From contig CAUYUJ010022537.1 in assembly GCA_963575745.1 (NCBI GenBank), positions 314,252 through 378,251 on the forward strand: DNA of 64,000 bases, written 5' to 3'. The notes below the pieces were generated by a model. That model had not been told where the DNA came from. It was given only the letters and a program-made list of their open reading frames with translations, and made no database searches. The position numbers and the translations under genes were made by a program. The stretch is from Prorocentrum cordatum. Taxonomy: Eukaryota; Sar; Dinophyceae; Prorocentrales; Prorocentraceae. This document shows, piece after piece, positions 10,891 through 21,560 of this stretch; position 1 is the first letter of the stretch, and every line of letters starts with the position of its first letter.

Positions 10891-12658
10891 CCTTCGGGCG
10901 CCTCGTGTGCGCCTCGTGCGTTGGCTGGGTCTGCCAAGGCCTCGGGCGGTGGGCGCCCGCGGGCGCCCCGTGTCCTGTGCGGGTCGGCTGGGTCTGCCCG
11001 CGAGGGCCCGCTGGGCGCCTCGTGGTCTGGCGGCCACGTCGTGTCTGCACCACACAGATCGGGGGAGCGTAAGACCCGGGTTTGCCAGGACTCGGGTTCG
11101 CCATCGTTTTTTGACGACCGCGCCTCGGATTTTGACGAGGAGGAGTTTCGTGGGATGTCTGCAGCGGGAGGCCTCGTCAAAATGCAGGCTCGGCCTCGTC
11201 ATTTTTTTGACGTCCTCGTCGGGGATTTCCGAGTCCCCTGTACCCAGGTCTTACGTCCCCCTGAACAGACTGTGCTGCACAGACGGCAAAACACGTATCG
11301 TTGATTTGGTCCCCAATACCCCAAGAGGTCCCCAATACGACCTAGCAGAGCTCCAAGACGGCTCCAGGACGCGTGTCGACGAAGTTTGACTCGATTTGTC
11401 CTTGACCTCGGCTAGAACCAAAGCGCGCCATGCGTGTCGCACCACACAGATTGCCGTCCGTGACTTGCACTGCTTATGCTGCTCCATGTCTAAGTATACT
11501 CATGTATGGGCGTGTATGGTACGCTGCATGTTGCGCCACACACACACGTATGTGTTATGTGTACATAAGGTGTACACATATATGTTTGCACATGCGTACA
11601 TATACCTGATAAAACATACACATCTCACACGTAGGGTATTTACGGGTACCCCAGGAGTCGGCGGACACCGTCTCTCTGATCCTTGCCTCCACCCCTCCCT
11701 CCGTCTTTCCGACTCTCCATCTGCCTCCGACTGCGCCTCCCCATCTCTCGGTTCCCTGCTGCTTCCCGTGAGTGCGGGACTTCCTTCAGCCTCCCTCCCT
11801 CTTGCGCCTCCCATCTCACCTCCCAGCGTCCTGTTCATCCTTCCCTTCCCTCTCCCCTGGGCCGCCTATCGCGAAGGCCTTGCGACCAGCGCCGCCGACC
11901 CTGAAGGGGAACGGCGACAACGGCGGCGGCGGCGACGACACCGACGCTGACATGGGTCAGAGTCCTCGTGGATGCTTCTTGGGGTCTCTTCCAAGCGCTC
12001 TCGGGGCTCACCTCCCGGTTTCCTGCTCATCATTTCTTCCCATCTCCCCCTGGCCGCCCATCTCTCCTTCGATTGGAGGAGTGGGGCGGCATGCAGTTCG
12101 TCTGCCCCCTCACGAAGATCTGCACCGCCAGCTCGGAGAGGAGGGCAGCCCCGAGCTTTCGGAAAGAGGAGCATGAAGGGGGAGCAGAAGGAACAGCAGG
12201 ACGAGAGGAGGATGGAGGAGGAGGAAGAGGAAGAGGAGGATGAGGAGGAGGACGGGTTTTCGGATTGCTACGACGCGGATGAAGCTGAAAGCCCGTCAGC
12301 ATAGTGTGGCGCTGCAGCTGGCAGCAACCACAACGTCCAGCGAATGCCACACTTCCAAGTCAGACATCTGCACCGAGCGAAGCAAGTTCAGCACAGCACG
12401 AAGGGCCCCCGTTATCAGAACGGACGGGACGCGTCGAACCGAAGCAAGGAGTCCGTGCCCCACATACCACGCTGCAGCTCCCTCCCTCCACAGGAGGTGG
12501 CGACAGATAGCTCGAGGCATACAATGCGCGCATGCTGTACCCCACCTTGGCACTGTGGAGGATGGGCGGAGGAGGGGCATGAGAAGGCCAATAATTTGAG
12601 GGAGTTTCTGTGGAACTCACGTCATCCTCACCCCCGGCGCGAAGAGCACGAGCTAGCC
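10891..12658. other. No gene recognised; alternating purine-pyrimidine patch
   Basis: Starts with GC-rich GGGCGCCTCGTG-type words (10891-11040). Positions 11100-11230 repeat CCTCG and GACGAG words. Positions 11500-11640 are rich in alternating CA/TG/TA (ACACACACACGTATG, GTACACATATATG), which could adopt Z-DNA or cruciform forms. None of the open frames has a recognisable domain. Confidence 0.4.
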
Positions 12659-14437
12659 CAGAGCGGCCTCCGGCACCGTTTCCGGACAGATCCGGTGGAT
12701 CCGGTGACGAATCCCAAACCGGCGCCCTCGCTTGAGACATCCTCACAAAACCGGCCCCGGGGGAGGTGCCCAGAGGAGCCCAGAGCGGCCTCCGGCACCG
12801 TTTCCGGACAGATCCGGTGGATCCGGTGACGAATCCCAAACCGGCGCCCTCGCTTGAGACATCCTCACAAAACCGGCCCCGGGGGAGGTGCCCAGAGGAG
12901 CCCAGAGCGGCCTCCGGCACCGTTTCCGGACAGATCCGGTGGATCCGGTGACGAATCCCAAACCGGCGCCCTCGCTTGAGACATCCTCACAAAACCGGCC
13001 CCGGGGGAGGTGCCCAGAGGAGCCCAGAGCGGCCTCCGGCACCGTTTCCAGACAGATCCGATCCGTGGATCCGCTGGATCCGGTGACGAATCCCAAACCG
13101 GCGCCCTCGCTTGAGACATCCTCACAAAACCGGCCCCGGGGGAGGTGCCCAGAGGAGCCCAGAGCGGCCTCCGGCACCGTTTCCGGACAGATCCGCTGGA
13201 TCCGGATGACGAATCCCAAACCGGCGCCCTCGCTTGAGACATCCTCACAAAACCGGCCCCGGGGGAGGTGCCCAGAGGAGCCCAGAGCGGCCTCCGGCAC
13301 CGTTTCCGGACAGATCCGCTGGATCCGGATGACGAATCCCAAACCGGCGCCCTCGCTTGAGACATCCTCACAAAACCGGCCCCGGGGGAGGTGCCCAGAG
13401 GAGCCCAGAGCGGCCTCCGGCACCGTTTCCGGACAGATCCGGTGGATCCGGTGACGAATCCCAAACCGGCGCCCTCGCTTGAGACATCCTCACAAAACCG
13501 GCCCCGGGGGAGGTGCCCAGAGGAGCCCAGAGCGGCCTCCGGCACCGTTTCCGGACAGATCCGGTGGATCCGGTGACGAATCCCAAACCGGCGCCCTCGC
13601 TTGAGACATCCTCACAAAACCGGCCCCGGGGGAGGTGCCCAGAGGAGCCCAGAGCGGCCTCCGGCACCGTTTCCGGACAGATCCGGTGGATCCGCTGGAT
13701 CCGCTGGATCCGGTGACGAATCCCAAACCGGCGCCCTCGCTTGAGACATCCTCACAAAACCGGCCCCGGGGGAGGTGCCCAGAGGAGCCCAGAGCGGCCT
13801 CCGGCACCGTTTCCGGACAGATCCGCTGGATCCGCTGGATCCGCTGGATCCGGTGACGAATCCCAAACCGGCGCCCTCGCTTGAGACATCCTCACAAAAC
13901 CGGCCCCGGGGGAGGTGCCCAGAGGAGCCCAGAGCGGCCTCCGGCACCGTTTCCGGACAGATCCGGTGGATCCGGTGACGAATCCCAAACCGGCGCCCTC
14001 GCTTGAGACATCCTCACAAAACCGGCCCCGGGGGAGGTGCCCAGAGGAGCCCAGAGCGGCCTCCGGCACCGTTTCCGGACAGATCCGGTGGATCCGGATG
14101 ACGAATCCCAAACCGGCGCCCTCGCTTGAGACATCCTCACAAAACCGGCCCCGGGGGAGGTGCCCAGAGGAGCCCAGAGCGGCCTCCGGCACCGTTTCCG
14201 GACAGATCCGGTGGATCCGCTGGATCCGGTGACGAATCCCAAACCGGCGCCCTCGCTTGAGACATCCTCACAAAACCGGCCCCGGGGGAGGTGCCCAGAG
14301 GAGCCCAGAGCGGCCTCCGGCACCGTTTTTGGACAGATCCGGTGGATCCGCTGGATCCGGTGACGAATCCCAAACCGGCGCCCTCGCTTGAGACATCCTC
14401 ACAAAACCGGCCCCGGGGGAGGTGCCCAGAGGAGCCC
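12659..14437. repeat. 122-bp satellite, 14 units, with nested 9-bp repeat
   Basis: Units start at CAGAGCGGCCTCCGGCACCG. Starts are at 12659, 12781, 12903, 13025, 13160, 13283, 13406, 13528, 13650, 13790, 13930, 14052, 14175 and 14306. Spacings are 122, 123, 131, 135 or 140 bp. Most of the length variation comes from copy number of an internal 9-bp GATCCGCTG/GATCCGGTG repeat. The rest of the unit is almost identical, so the array is young or recently homogenised. Long frames on both strands rotate because 122 is not a multiple of three. They are not proteins. Confidence 0.97.
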
Positions 14438-14455
14438 ATACGGAGGCAAGAGAAG

Positions 14456-14546
14456 GATGGAGGAGGAGGAGGAGGAGAAGGAGGAGGAGGAGGAGGAGGA
14501 GGAGGAGGAGGAGGAGGAGGAGGAGGAGGAGGAGGAGGAGGAGGAA
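14456..14546 (+). repeat. (GGA)n tract
   Basis: Short GGA array, about 90 bp, immediately after the end of the 122-bp satellite. Confidence 0.95.
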
Positions 14547-15699
14547 CCTCATCCTCACCCTCGCCAACAAGCGCACGCACCTTCTTCTATATACAGAAAC
14601 TCCCGATCAACCGCAGAGCGGCCGGCTAGTATGGTGGGAAGGCTGGAACACAGACGCCGTCCCTGCACAACTCGGCAAGCCAACTAGGCCGCACGGAGAC
14701 ATCACAGGGGGATTTCCACACGGAGCTCATTGCCAAGACATCGGTGTCCCCCCAACATATTTATACTATGTGTTCGTCGCCCCCCCAGGGGCGACGCGCG
14801 CACCGAGGAATCTTATGGTATATGCGTCGTGACCGGCGCTTTCTGGCCACACCGCTCGAGAAACGATACACTACAAGATGGGTATACTATATGTTCGGGT
14901 CGGACGCGCGCCTCCAAGGCGGACATATAGTATTAGTATGTCTTTGCGCGTCCCAAGACAGGTGCGGTCCCGTCGGGGGTGGAGAAAGTGGATTTATCTT
15001 CACACCCACGCTCAGAGCAAGCGACGACAGTCGGCGGCGAGCAAAGCGCGATTATCAGAGCGCCCCGGCAGGACAATGGGAGAATCTCAAGCCTGGCTGG
15101 CCAGCGGGTTGCTGCTGGGTCAGGATACTTCGCTGCACACAGAGCTCTTGTGTGTTGACCTGCACGGCCGCATACGTGCAACGCGCAACAGCAACAAGCA
15201 AAGTCGGCTTCGCAGCACGGCGATGACAACACGGACATGGAGAAATGGGAGCGGCCAGCACGAACAGTTATTTTGCGCTCTCTGGGCCCACATGCACAGC
15301 AACCGCGAAGCAGAGGGCGGGGCGAGGTGGGAGGGGATGGTACGCATAGGACTGGCCGGCACGAGCGGCTATCGTGCCTCCTCCACCTCATCAAATCTCC
15401 CACCAATCCACCCCTCAAGCTCCTTCATCGAGAGCCGCAGAACACGCCGGAGGACGCGGAAGTACAAAGGACAGGCTACCACGTGCCGAGCGGCTACCTC
15501 TGCTGCAGCCTTGTGCCAGCTGCGACTCGCTCTGCTACACAGGCATCGATGTCGTCAGTTGGGAAGGGGCAGGCGTGGAGGCAGCAGGGAAGCAGGAAGA
15601 GGCCCCGGCCGCACCCACGCACACGCGTTTCACCCCCCGCCGTCCGAGTGTCATCACCACAGCGAGAGATAGAATGACGCAGACGGGCACGAGCGCCAC
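14547..15699. other. No gene recognised
   Basis: A TATACTATRTGTTCG word occurs twice (about 14763 and 14884) inside a diverged ~125-bp duplication. Open frames exist in several phases but none has a recognisable domain. The missing amino-terminal half of the endonuclease at 15.7 kb should lie here and is not detectable. Confidence 0.35.
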
Positions 15700-16278
15700 A
15701 CGACCTTGAGGGTGGCCCTCTACCTGCACGCGGGTGAAGGGGGATCCCCGCGCAACTCGGCGATTGTGTGGCAGGGCGTGCAGTGCCTGGAGCGTGTGGC
15801 CGCAGGCCCGGGCTTGACGTGGATCGTCGGCGGCGGCTTGAACATGACGCCACAGGAGCTGCTCGAGCACCACTGGCTCCACCCGTCGAGCGCTGCCTGC
15901 GTCGCCCAACGTGAGCGTGCCTGCGTCCAGGCGGTGCCCGCCACCACTCAGGAGGGGAAGAACACACACAGACACAAGTAATCATCGATTCCCCCGAAGA
16001 TACGGGAAACTATGGGAAGTGGGGCGGGGGGGGGAGACAAGCACCCAGAACATATGGGAACCTATGGGGGGATCCTGTTAGTTGTGTCTGTTTATGTGTG
16101 TGTCGCAGGGCCCCATGCAACCACGCTGGACTGCTTCCTCGCTCACGGGCCCATGCTCCACGGCGTCGGGCACGAGGTCGACGTCTCGGTGGCGGACGCT
16201 GCCTGGCCCCGTCGGCCCGCCAGCGTCGCCGCGGTCGGGCGCACCGAGGCCCCCCGCCCGCGCGCGCGCCAGATATGA
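15697..16278 (+). pseudogene. LINE endonuclease (EEP/APE-type) fragment, possible intron 15911-16108
   Basis: Carboxy-terminal half of a dinoflagellate LINE endonuclease. The first part reads RVALYLHAGEGGSPRNSAIV and then TWIVGGGLNMTPQELL, matching the strand before the catalytic loop and the GD.NM.P motif; the usual Asp is Gly here (GGGLNM). After a break the same frame resumes with TTLDCFLAHGP (the S/T-D-Y/F strand) and ADAAWPRRPASVAA (the position of SDH/PHRPV). Removing 15911-16108 (GTGAGC...GTCGCAG, 198 nt, contains an in-frame stop) joins the parts in frame as CVAQ-RPHATTLDC, a good fit to the family. The amino-terminal catalytic Glu region is missing. Neighbours are the LINE linker (next entry) and unassigned DNA upstream. 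Confidence 0.68.
15911..16108 (+). other. Candidate GT-AG intron inside the endonuclease relic
   Basis: Donor AAC/GTGAGC and acceptor TGTGTGTCGCAG/GG. The length of 198 nt is divisible by three and contains TAA in the coding frame. It coincides with the gap between two recognisable endonuclease segments. An insertion with chance splice-like ends is the alternative. Confidence 0.5.
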
Positions 16279-16823
16279 GCCACGCCCGTCCCCTTCGCGA
16301 GCTGCCTGTGGGGTGCGGGCAGTTCCCTTGGCTGGATTGGGAGCAGCAGCAGCAGGAGGAGGAGGAGGAGGAGGAGGAGGAGGAGGAGGAGGAGGAGGAG
16401 GAGGAGGAGGAGGAGGAGGAGGAGGTGTATCTCTCGATCGGCCAGGCCAGGTCTCTCCCTCAGCTGGCGGTGGCGTGGGACCTGGTGCTCCGCGGCGTGG
16501 CAGAGGAGCTCGCGGGACGACGTGATATCGTCGGGCGACGCAAGCGGTGCTACGTGGGCCGATAGGGCCCGGTTCAGCAGCGTACGAGCGAACTCCAGCG
16601 GTGCCTTCCTAGACGTCGTGCTCGTTATGGCCCTGAGGTGAGCGCGTGGAATGTAGCGGCCAGGTGGGCCCAGCATGCCATCAATGTGCGTGCCTATGTG
16701 GAGGAGGCTGTCGCACAGCTCGCCGATGACGATCCCTGTTTCGAGGGCGCTGCTCACAGTGACCCACCCCTACCAGCGTTTCCGTGCCAGCGTGCGGTTC
16801 CCCGCGCCCGCCTGCCCATGTAA
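16270..16823 (+). pseudogene. LINE endonuclease-RT linker fragment with a poly-Glu expansion
   Basis: Continues the endonuclease relic in the next frame. It reads HARPLRELPVGCGQFPWLDW, then four Gln and about 23 Glu encoded by a GAG microsatellite (16350-16425), then AVAWDLVLRGVAEELAGR and CYVGR, a stop, and GPVQQRTSELQ. The pattern W..VL..VE.EL.......YVGR.GP is what I expect between endonuclease and reverse transcriptase in dinoflagellate LINEs. A frameshift near 16255-16270 (CGCGCGCGC run) and an in-frame stop at 16563-16565 mark decay. The frame ends at 16823. No reverse transcriptase motif follows before the tandem arrays. Confidence 0.55.
16350..16425 (+). repeat. (GAG)n microsatellite within the LINE relic
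   Basis: Perfect GAG repeats that read as poly-Glu in the frame of the LINE linker. It shows the polypurine microsatellite expanding inside a former coding region. Confidence 0.95.
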
Positions 16824-16854
16824 GAGCTCTACGTCGGTGACTGGCAGTGCGACA

Positions 16855-17225
16855 GGGGTGGTCAGGTGGACCCAGCGCGTGCTCCCCCAGTTCCCCATAC
16901 AAGCATGGACGACACCGAGGTCGACCCATGGACGACTCGACGGCGACGACTGGCAGCAGACAGCAGCGATCAGGTGGACTCTGTGCGTGCTCCCCCAGTT
17001 CCCCATGCCAGCCTGGACGGCACGGGCCACGATCCCATGGAAGAGCTCTACGGCGGGGACTGAGCAGTGCGACAGGAGTGGTCAGGTGGACCCAGCGCGT
17101 GCTCCCCCAGTTCGCCATGCCAACATGGACGGCGCAGAGGTCGACTCCATGGACGACTTCGACGGCGACGACTGGCAGCGAGACAGCAACGGTCAGGTGG
17201 ACTCTGCATGTGCGTCACCAGACGT
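16855..17225 (+). repeat. ~108-112-bp tandem repeat, 3-4 units
   Basis: Units contain GGTCAGGTGGACCCAGCGCG, GCTCCCCCAGTTCCCCAT and GGACGACTCGACGGCGACGA. The CCCCCAGTT word lies at 16884, 16992 and 17104, with a degenerate fourth unit near 17213. Confidence 0.85.
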
Positions 17226-17283
17226 CCCCCTCGGAGGCGACGGCAGGGTGTTTCCTGAACGCGGGCTTGTGGAGCCGTGCTTG

Positions 17284-18043
17284 CGAGGCCCACAGTGGTG
17301 GGGCCGATGCCTTTGCACACGTGCCTGCTCCTGGCGGCCTAGTGAGGTGCAGCGACGCTCGCCCTGTCGCCCCCCGTGTAAGACCGAGCGGGGCCCACCG
17401 CGGTGGGGTGGCCGATGCCCTCGCACATGGGGCTCCCGCTGGCGGCCTGGTGATGTGCTGCGACGCTCGCCCCGTCGCTCTCCCTGTTAGCCTGAGCGAG
17501 GCCCAAAGCGGTGGGGTGGCCGATGCCCTCGCGCATGTTCTTCCCCATGGCGGCCTGGTGAGGACCTGCGACGCTCGCCGCGCCGCCCCCTTGTATGCCC
17601 GAGTTGGGCTCACGGCGGTGGGGTGACCGATGCCCTCGCACATGGAGCTCCCCCTGGCGGCCTGGCGAGGTGCTGCGCCGTTCGCCCCGTCGCCCTCCCT
17701 GTATGCCCGAGCGAGGCCCACGGCGGCGGGGGGGCCGATGCCCTCGCACATGTTCTTCCACGTGGCGCCTTGGCGAGGAACTGCGGCGCTCGGCCCGTCG
17801 CCCTCCCTGGAGCGCGAGTGAGGCCCGCAGCGGTGGGGTGTCTGATGCCCTCGCACATGACGGCCCTCCTGGCGGCCAGGCGAGGTGCTGCGATGCTCGC
17901 CCTGTCGCCCTCCCTATCAGCCCGACTGGCGAGGCCCGCAGCGGTGGGGTGGTCGACGCCCTTGCCCGCGAAGCTCCTCCTGGCGGCCTGGGGAGACAGC
18001 GCGGCGCTCGCCGCGTCGGCCCTCCTGTCAGCCCGCGAGCTGC
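17284..18043 (+). repeat. ~108-bp tandem repeat, seven units, reading as a 36-residue repeat
   Basis: Unit starts are near 17284, 17388, 17496, 17603, 17711, 17818 and 17929. Spacings are 104-111 bp, mostly 107-108. Each unit has GCGAGGCCC, GTGGGGTGGCCGATGCCCTC, CTGGCGGCCTGG and CGACGCTCGCCCCGTCGCCC. Because 108 is a multiple of three, one frame gives a repeating peptide of type ADALAHVLP.GGL and DARPVALPV, but frame slips between units break it. I do not recognise a protein family. Confidence 0.85.
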
Positions 18044-18950
18044 CCGTGGAGAGCCTGGTCTCGATCATGCTGGAGAGCAACACGGTGAGCCCCTTGGAGG
18101 CGTTGGCCTTGGGGGGGCCCGTTGCCCGTGGCGAGGGCCCTGGCCGCGTTGCGGCGCACCGTCGGCAGGATATGCTTCAGAGGGACATCCGTCGCTACAC
18201 CTGGATCTGGATCGGAGACCCGCTCGTTGAGCAGCAAACTGAGCAGCAGGTCTGTGATGACTGGATGGAACGGTGCGTGGCGTGCACCGCAGAGTTAGTT
18301 TCGTGGTCCCGCATGCGCTTTCCTGTGGGGAGGCACTGAATGGTGGCGAGTCGGTGGCGACCTCCCTCGCGACGCGCGCAGGCGGCACCGTGTTCGTGAG
18401 ATGTGCGAGGCGGCTTGGCGCGCGGGAGTCAGGGCGGGAGCGCTATCGAGAACGCCTTCGACGGCTCCGCGAGAGCTCGGAGGCCGACCGGGCAGAAGCC
18501 GTGGACATGCGCCTGCGCGCGTCCGAGCAGTATCGGGTATGGATGGACCAGCGATCTGGAGATTGTGTTGGGCTGGCCCCTGCACCTCGGACTACGGACG
18601 TAGCGGGGGGCATGTTGCTCCGTGGCCTGCAGCACTTTCGACGCGTCAGAGGTTTGGCCACTGCGCTGCTGGAGTTCGAGGCATTCGGCGCGCGTCGGCA
18701 GGCAGACGTACGTCCTCCAAAAGCGCGACCGCGACGCCCGAGAGCTCTTCCAAATCGGCGTCGGGATGCTTGCGCTGAGCTCCCTGAAGGTGCAGGCCCA
18801 GAGCATCGTCGGCAAGGCCGGGCGCCTCAACGCGGAGGCGGAGTCCAAGTGCGCCAAGGTTTGGGCCAGTTGGGCCAGGGCCGTGTTCTTATCGAATGGC
18901 CTTCGGCCCATCCCGCAACCGCGCCAATGTTGTGGGTATGGAACCTATTG
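18044..18950. other. Unrecognised region; possible tail of LINE linker at 18700-18900
   Basis: Several overlapping frames. The frame near 18690-18900 reads YVLQKRDRDARELF...SIVGKAGRLNAEAE...VWASWARAVFL. This is an Ala/Arg-rich helical pattern ending in W..W that resembles the segment just before the reverse transcriptase in dinoflagellate LINEs. If so, the 108-bp arrays lie inside the linker of the 15.7-kb relic. The similarity is weak and I do not assign it. Confidence 0.25.
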
Positions 18951-19262
18951 GATGTTCGTTGGGATCTCGGGGGGGGCGTTTGGGGTCTCTTGGGGGCCTC
19001 TTGAGGGCCCCATCGGGGGCCTCTTCGGGGCCGCCTGGGCGCCTTTGGGGGTCTCCTTGGGGCCTCATGGGGCGGAAGGCTCATATTTTCGGTTCGTGTT
19101 CCCTCTCTTGGGCCCCTCTTGGGGCCTTGTTGGAGCCCTCTTTAGGCCAGCTTGGGCACCTCTTGGGCCGTCTCGAGGCCTTCTTGTGCCGTTTGGGTGC
19201 TGTCTTCGAGATTTCTTGGGCCGTTTTGGGGGGGGCTTTTGGGGGCTTTTCGGGAAGGCTCT
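18950..19262 (+). repeat. GGGGCCTCTTGG-type minisatellite, locus 1
   Basis: Degenerate ~10-15-bp units built on TTGGGGGCCTCTTGGGG. Similar arrays lie at 20930-21560, 27560-27860, 34255-34450 and 51165-51245. Confidence 0.8.
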
Positions 19263-19435
19263 TCAGGGGTGAGGACAGAGGCTTAGGAAGGGGTAGTGGG
19301 AGGACCCGAGGGAGCGCCCACTCCGTGCCCAATGGCACGATGGCGGGTATCGATATGGAGCAGTGGTGAACTTTTCTCCCCTAAGGGGAAACAGGGGAAG
19401 ATGGCGTGGGAACCCGGTTCAACCACCTCCGCAGG

Positions 19436-19622
19436 GCTTCGATTCGATTCCGATGGCTTCCGATTCCGAGCCGATTCGGCTTCGGATTCTGATTTGGGCC
19501 CCGATTTTTCAGAGGCCTGCCAGCCTGCCGACTTCCGCCGATTCGACTTCTCCTGATTCGGGTGCCGATTTCCGCCGATCCGATTCATTTCGATCGCCGA
19601 TCCGACTTATCGATTCGATTCT
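19436..19622 (+). repeat. CCGATTC-type minisatellite
   Basis: Degenerate repeats of GATTCCGATT and CCGATTCG over about 190 bp. Not coding. Confidence 0.8.
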
Positions 19623-19625
19623 AGG

Positions 19626-20284
19626 CTCTCCTGCTTCCGCCCAGAGGGCTGATGGGATTCTGCGCCACTGACTGCGCCAACGTGGTTGCAACACGATGCT
19701 TGCATCCAACGCTTCGCGCCACATCAACTGCCCGCCGCAAGCCGCAACAACATGGAGCGCGCATCGCGAAAACAAGAAACCACTTTTTGGAGCACACGCT
19801 GGCATCTAGTCCTTCCTCTGCGTCACAGCAGTCATGACACTTCAACGACTGCAGCGGTGCGCTTCACATGTGGCGGCCCCGCGGGGTTGTCGGATTTACC
19901 AGCTGGCAGACGCACCCGCATTGCCACACGGTGCCAAGTCGTTTTGCATGTGTCAGGAAGGGGTTCACCCGAACACGGGCACGTCACGACCATTCCATCC
20001 ATAGCTTTTTCGTCCGACACGCTCCTCGGTTAGGCTACATCGTTCCGTAGAGCAATCGTTCATGACCGTCTTGTGCTCGAAACTGCAGGCAAGGGGACGT
20101 TCACGTGCCCTTCTCAATCTGACGTTTGTTGGAGAGGCTTTACGGCTGGTGTCGCCGACCCTGGAAGATGAGCTTCATGATGCAGCAGGCGTTCGGAGGT
20201 GCTCCGAAAGGTTGGAAGGCGCCCAAGAAGTTTCCGAGCGTGTTACGTGAGAGTTCCGTGATGTCCAACGCCCTCGGCAGGGAA
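19626..20284. other. No gene recognised
   Basis: About 650 bp without a recognisable domain or repeat. Confidence 0.4.
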
Positions 20285-20520
20285 CCCAACGAGGAGGAGG
20301 AGTAGGAGTGGAGCGAGGAGGAGACCAACGCGGAGGAGGAGGAGGAGGAGGAGGAGGAGGAGGAGGAGGAGGAGGAGGAGGAGGAGGAGGAGGAGGAGGA
20401 GGAGGAGCGAGGAGGAGCGAGGAGGAGACCAATGCGGAGGAGAGGAGGAGGAGGAGGAGGAGGAGGAGGAGGAGGAGGAGGAGGAGGAGGAGAAGGAGGA
20501 GGAGGAGGAGGAGTTGGAGG
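20285..20520 (+). repeat. (GGA)n tract with an internal diverged duplication
   Basis: GGA/GAG arrays separated by GCGAGGAGGAGACCAA words (GAGCGAGGAGGAGACCAACG near 20312, GCGAGGAGGAGACCAATGCG near 20418). The spacer was duplicated together with the microsatellite. Confidence 0.95.
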
Positions 20521-20726
20521 ATGAAGATGAGGCGACTTTTTGGGATCCTTTGTGGTTTGCGCAGGTCTCTGAGGGCTCGTGGCTGCATCGTGAGTCCACG
20601 TCGGACCTTTTTGTGGAGCCATCGTGCGGCCGTCTTCGGTGCTCTCGGATCATCCTCGCCTGCTCCGAGGGCACCTTGGACTCGCGGTTGCAAGACAACG
20701 CCATCCTGGCCGTTTTCGCAGACAGT

Positions 20727-20872
20727 CGGCTGTCTCTTTGGAAGTATCTGTGGCCGTATCAGAGTGGGTTTGCTATCTCTTTGTCTGTGACATTCGGCTG
20801 TCTCTTTGGCTATCTCTTTGTCTGTGACATTCGGCTATCTCCTTGGAAGTATCTGTGGCCGTATCAGAGTGT
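20727..20872 (+). repeat. ~104-bp local duplication
   Basis: TTGGAAGTATCTGTGGCCGT and ATCAGAGTG occur at 20738-20766 and again at 20843-20871. TCTCTTTGTCTGTGACATTC is repeated twice between them. Confidence 0.85.
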
Positions 20873-20929
20873 ATCCTGGGCCGGGTTAGCCATTCTGGAG
20901 GCCATGTTGAACCGTCTTGGGGCTGTCTG

Positions 20930-21560
20930 AGGGCTTTCTCGGGGCTTCCCGGGTTGACTGGGCATACTGTGGAGGCCCTCTGGGCTCTGTGAGGCCGTCG
21001 GGAGTCGGAAAGGGCAAGAACGCCATCGTCATTGAATGGCATGGTCCTGGTGAAAATCACTGACTAGCTGCATTCTGGAAGCCCTTCGGTTCTGTTGGGG
21101 GCCGCCTGAGGGCGTCTTGGGGCTTCCTGGGCGCTTCTGGCCTTCTTGATGGCCTCTCGGAGCCCTGCGGGAGCATCTCGCGGGTTTCTTGGGGCTTCTC
21201 GGGAGCGTCATGCGGTGGTGAGGTCGAAATGCCGGTTCGTGTTTGCGTTCTGGGTCTCTCTGAGGGCGTTTTTAGGGTCCTCTCGGGCCGCTTTGGAGGC
21301 CGCGTCTTTGGTTTTTTTAAGAGAGTCTCGACGCCCTCTGGAGGGCCTCGTGGGCAGTTCTGGTGAAATGTTTGAGGCCTCGTGGGGCCGTGTTGGAGCG
21401 TCGGGACGTCGAAAAGGGAGAAAAGCTGACATCGGTTCCTAAACAGTGTAAATTCAGTAATTGTTGCCTCTTGAGGCCTTCGTGGGGATGTCTTTAAGGG
21501 CCCGTTGGGGCGCTTTGGAGGCCTCGTGGGCCGCCCGGAGCCATCTTGAGCGGCGTGGAC
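20930..21560 (+). repeat. GGGGCCTC-type minisatellite, locus 2
   Basis: Degenerate repeats such as GGGGCTTCCTGGGCGCTTCT and GGCCTCGTGGG over about 600 bp, with an interruption near 21430-21470. Same family as 18950-19262. Confidence 0.7.

Noticed and set aside
12743-13545. 226-codon minus-strand frames with repeats, possibly a repeat protein
   Set aside because: The 122-bp period rotates the frame each unit, both strands are equally open, and nearly identical units explain it.
12659-14437. CRISPR-like array
   Set aside because: Whole units repeat with no unique spacers, the period is 122 bp, and the genome is eukaryotic.
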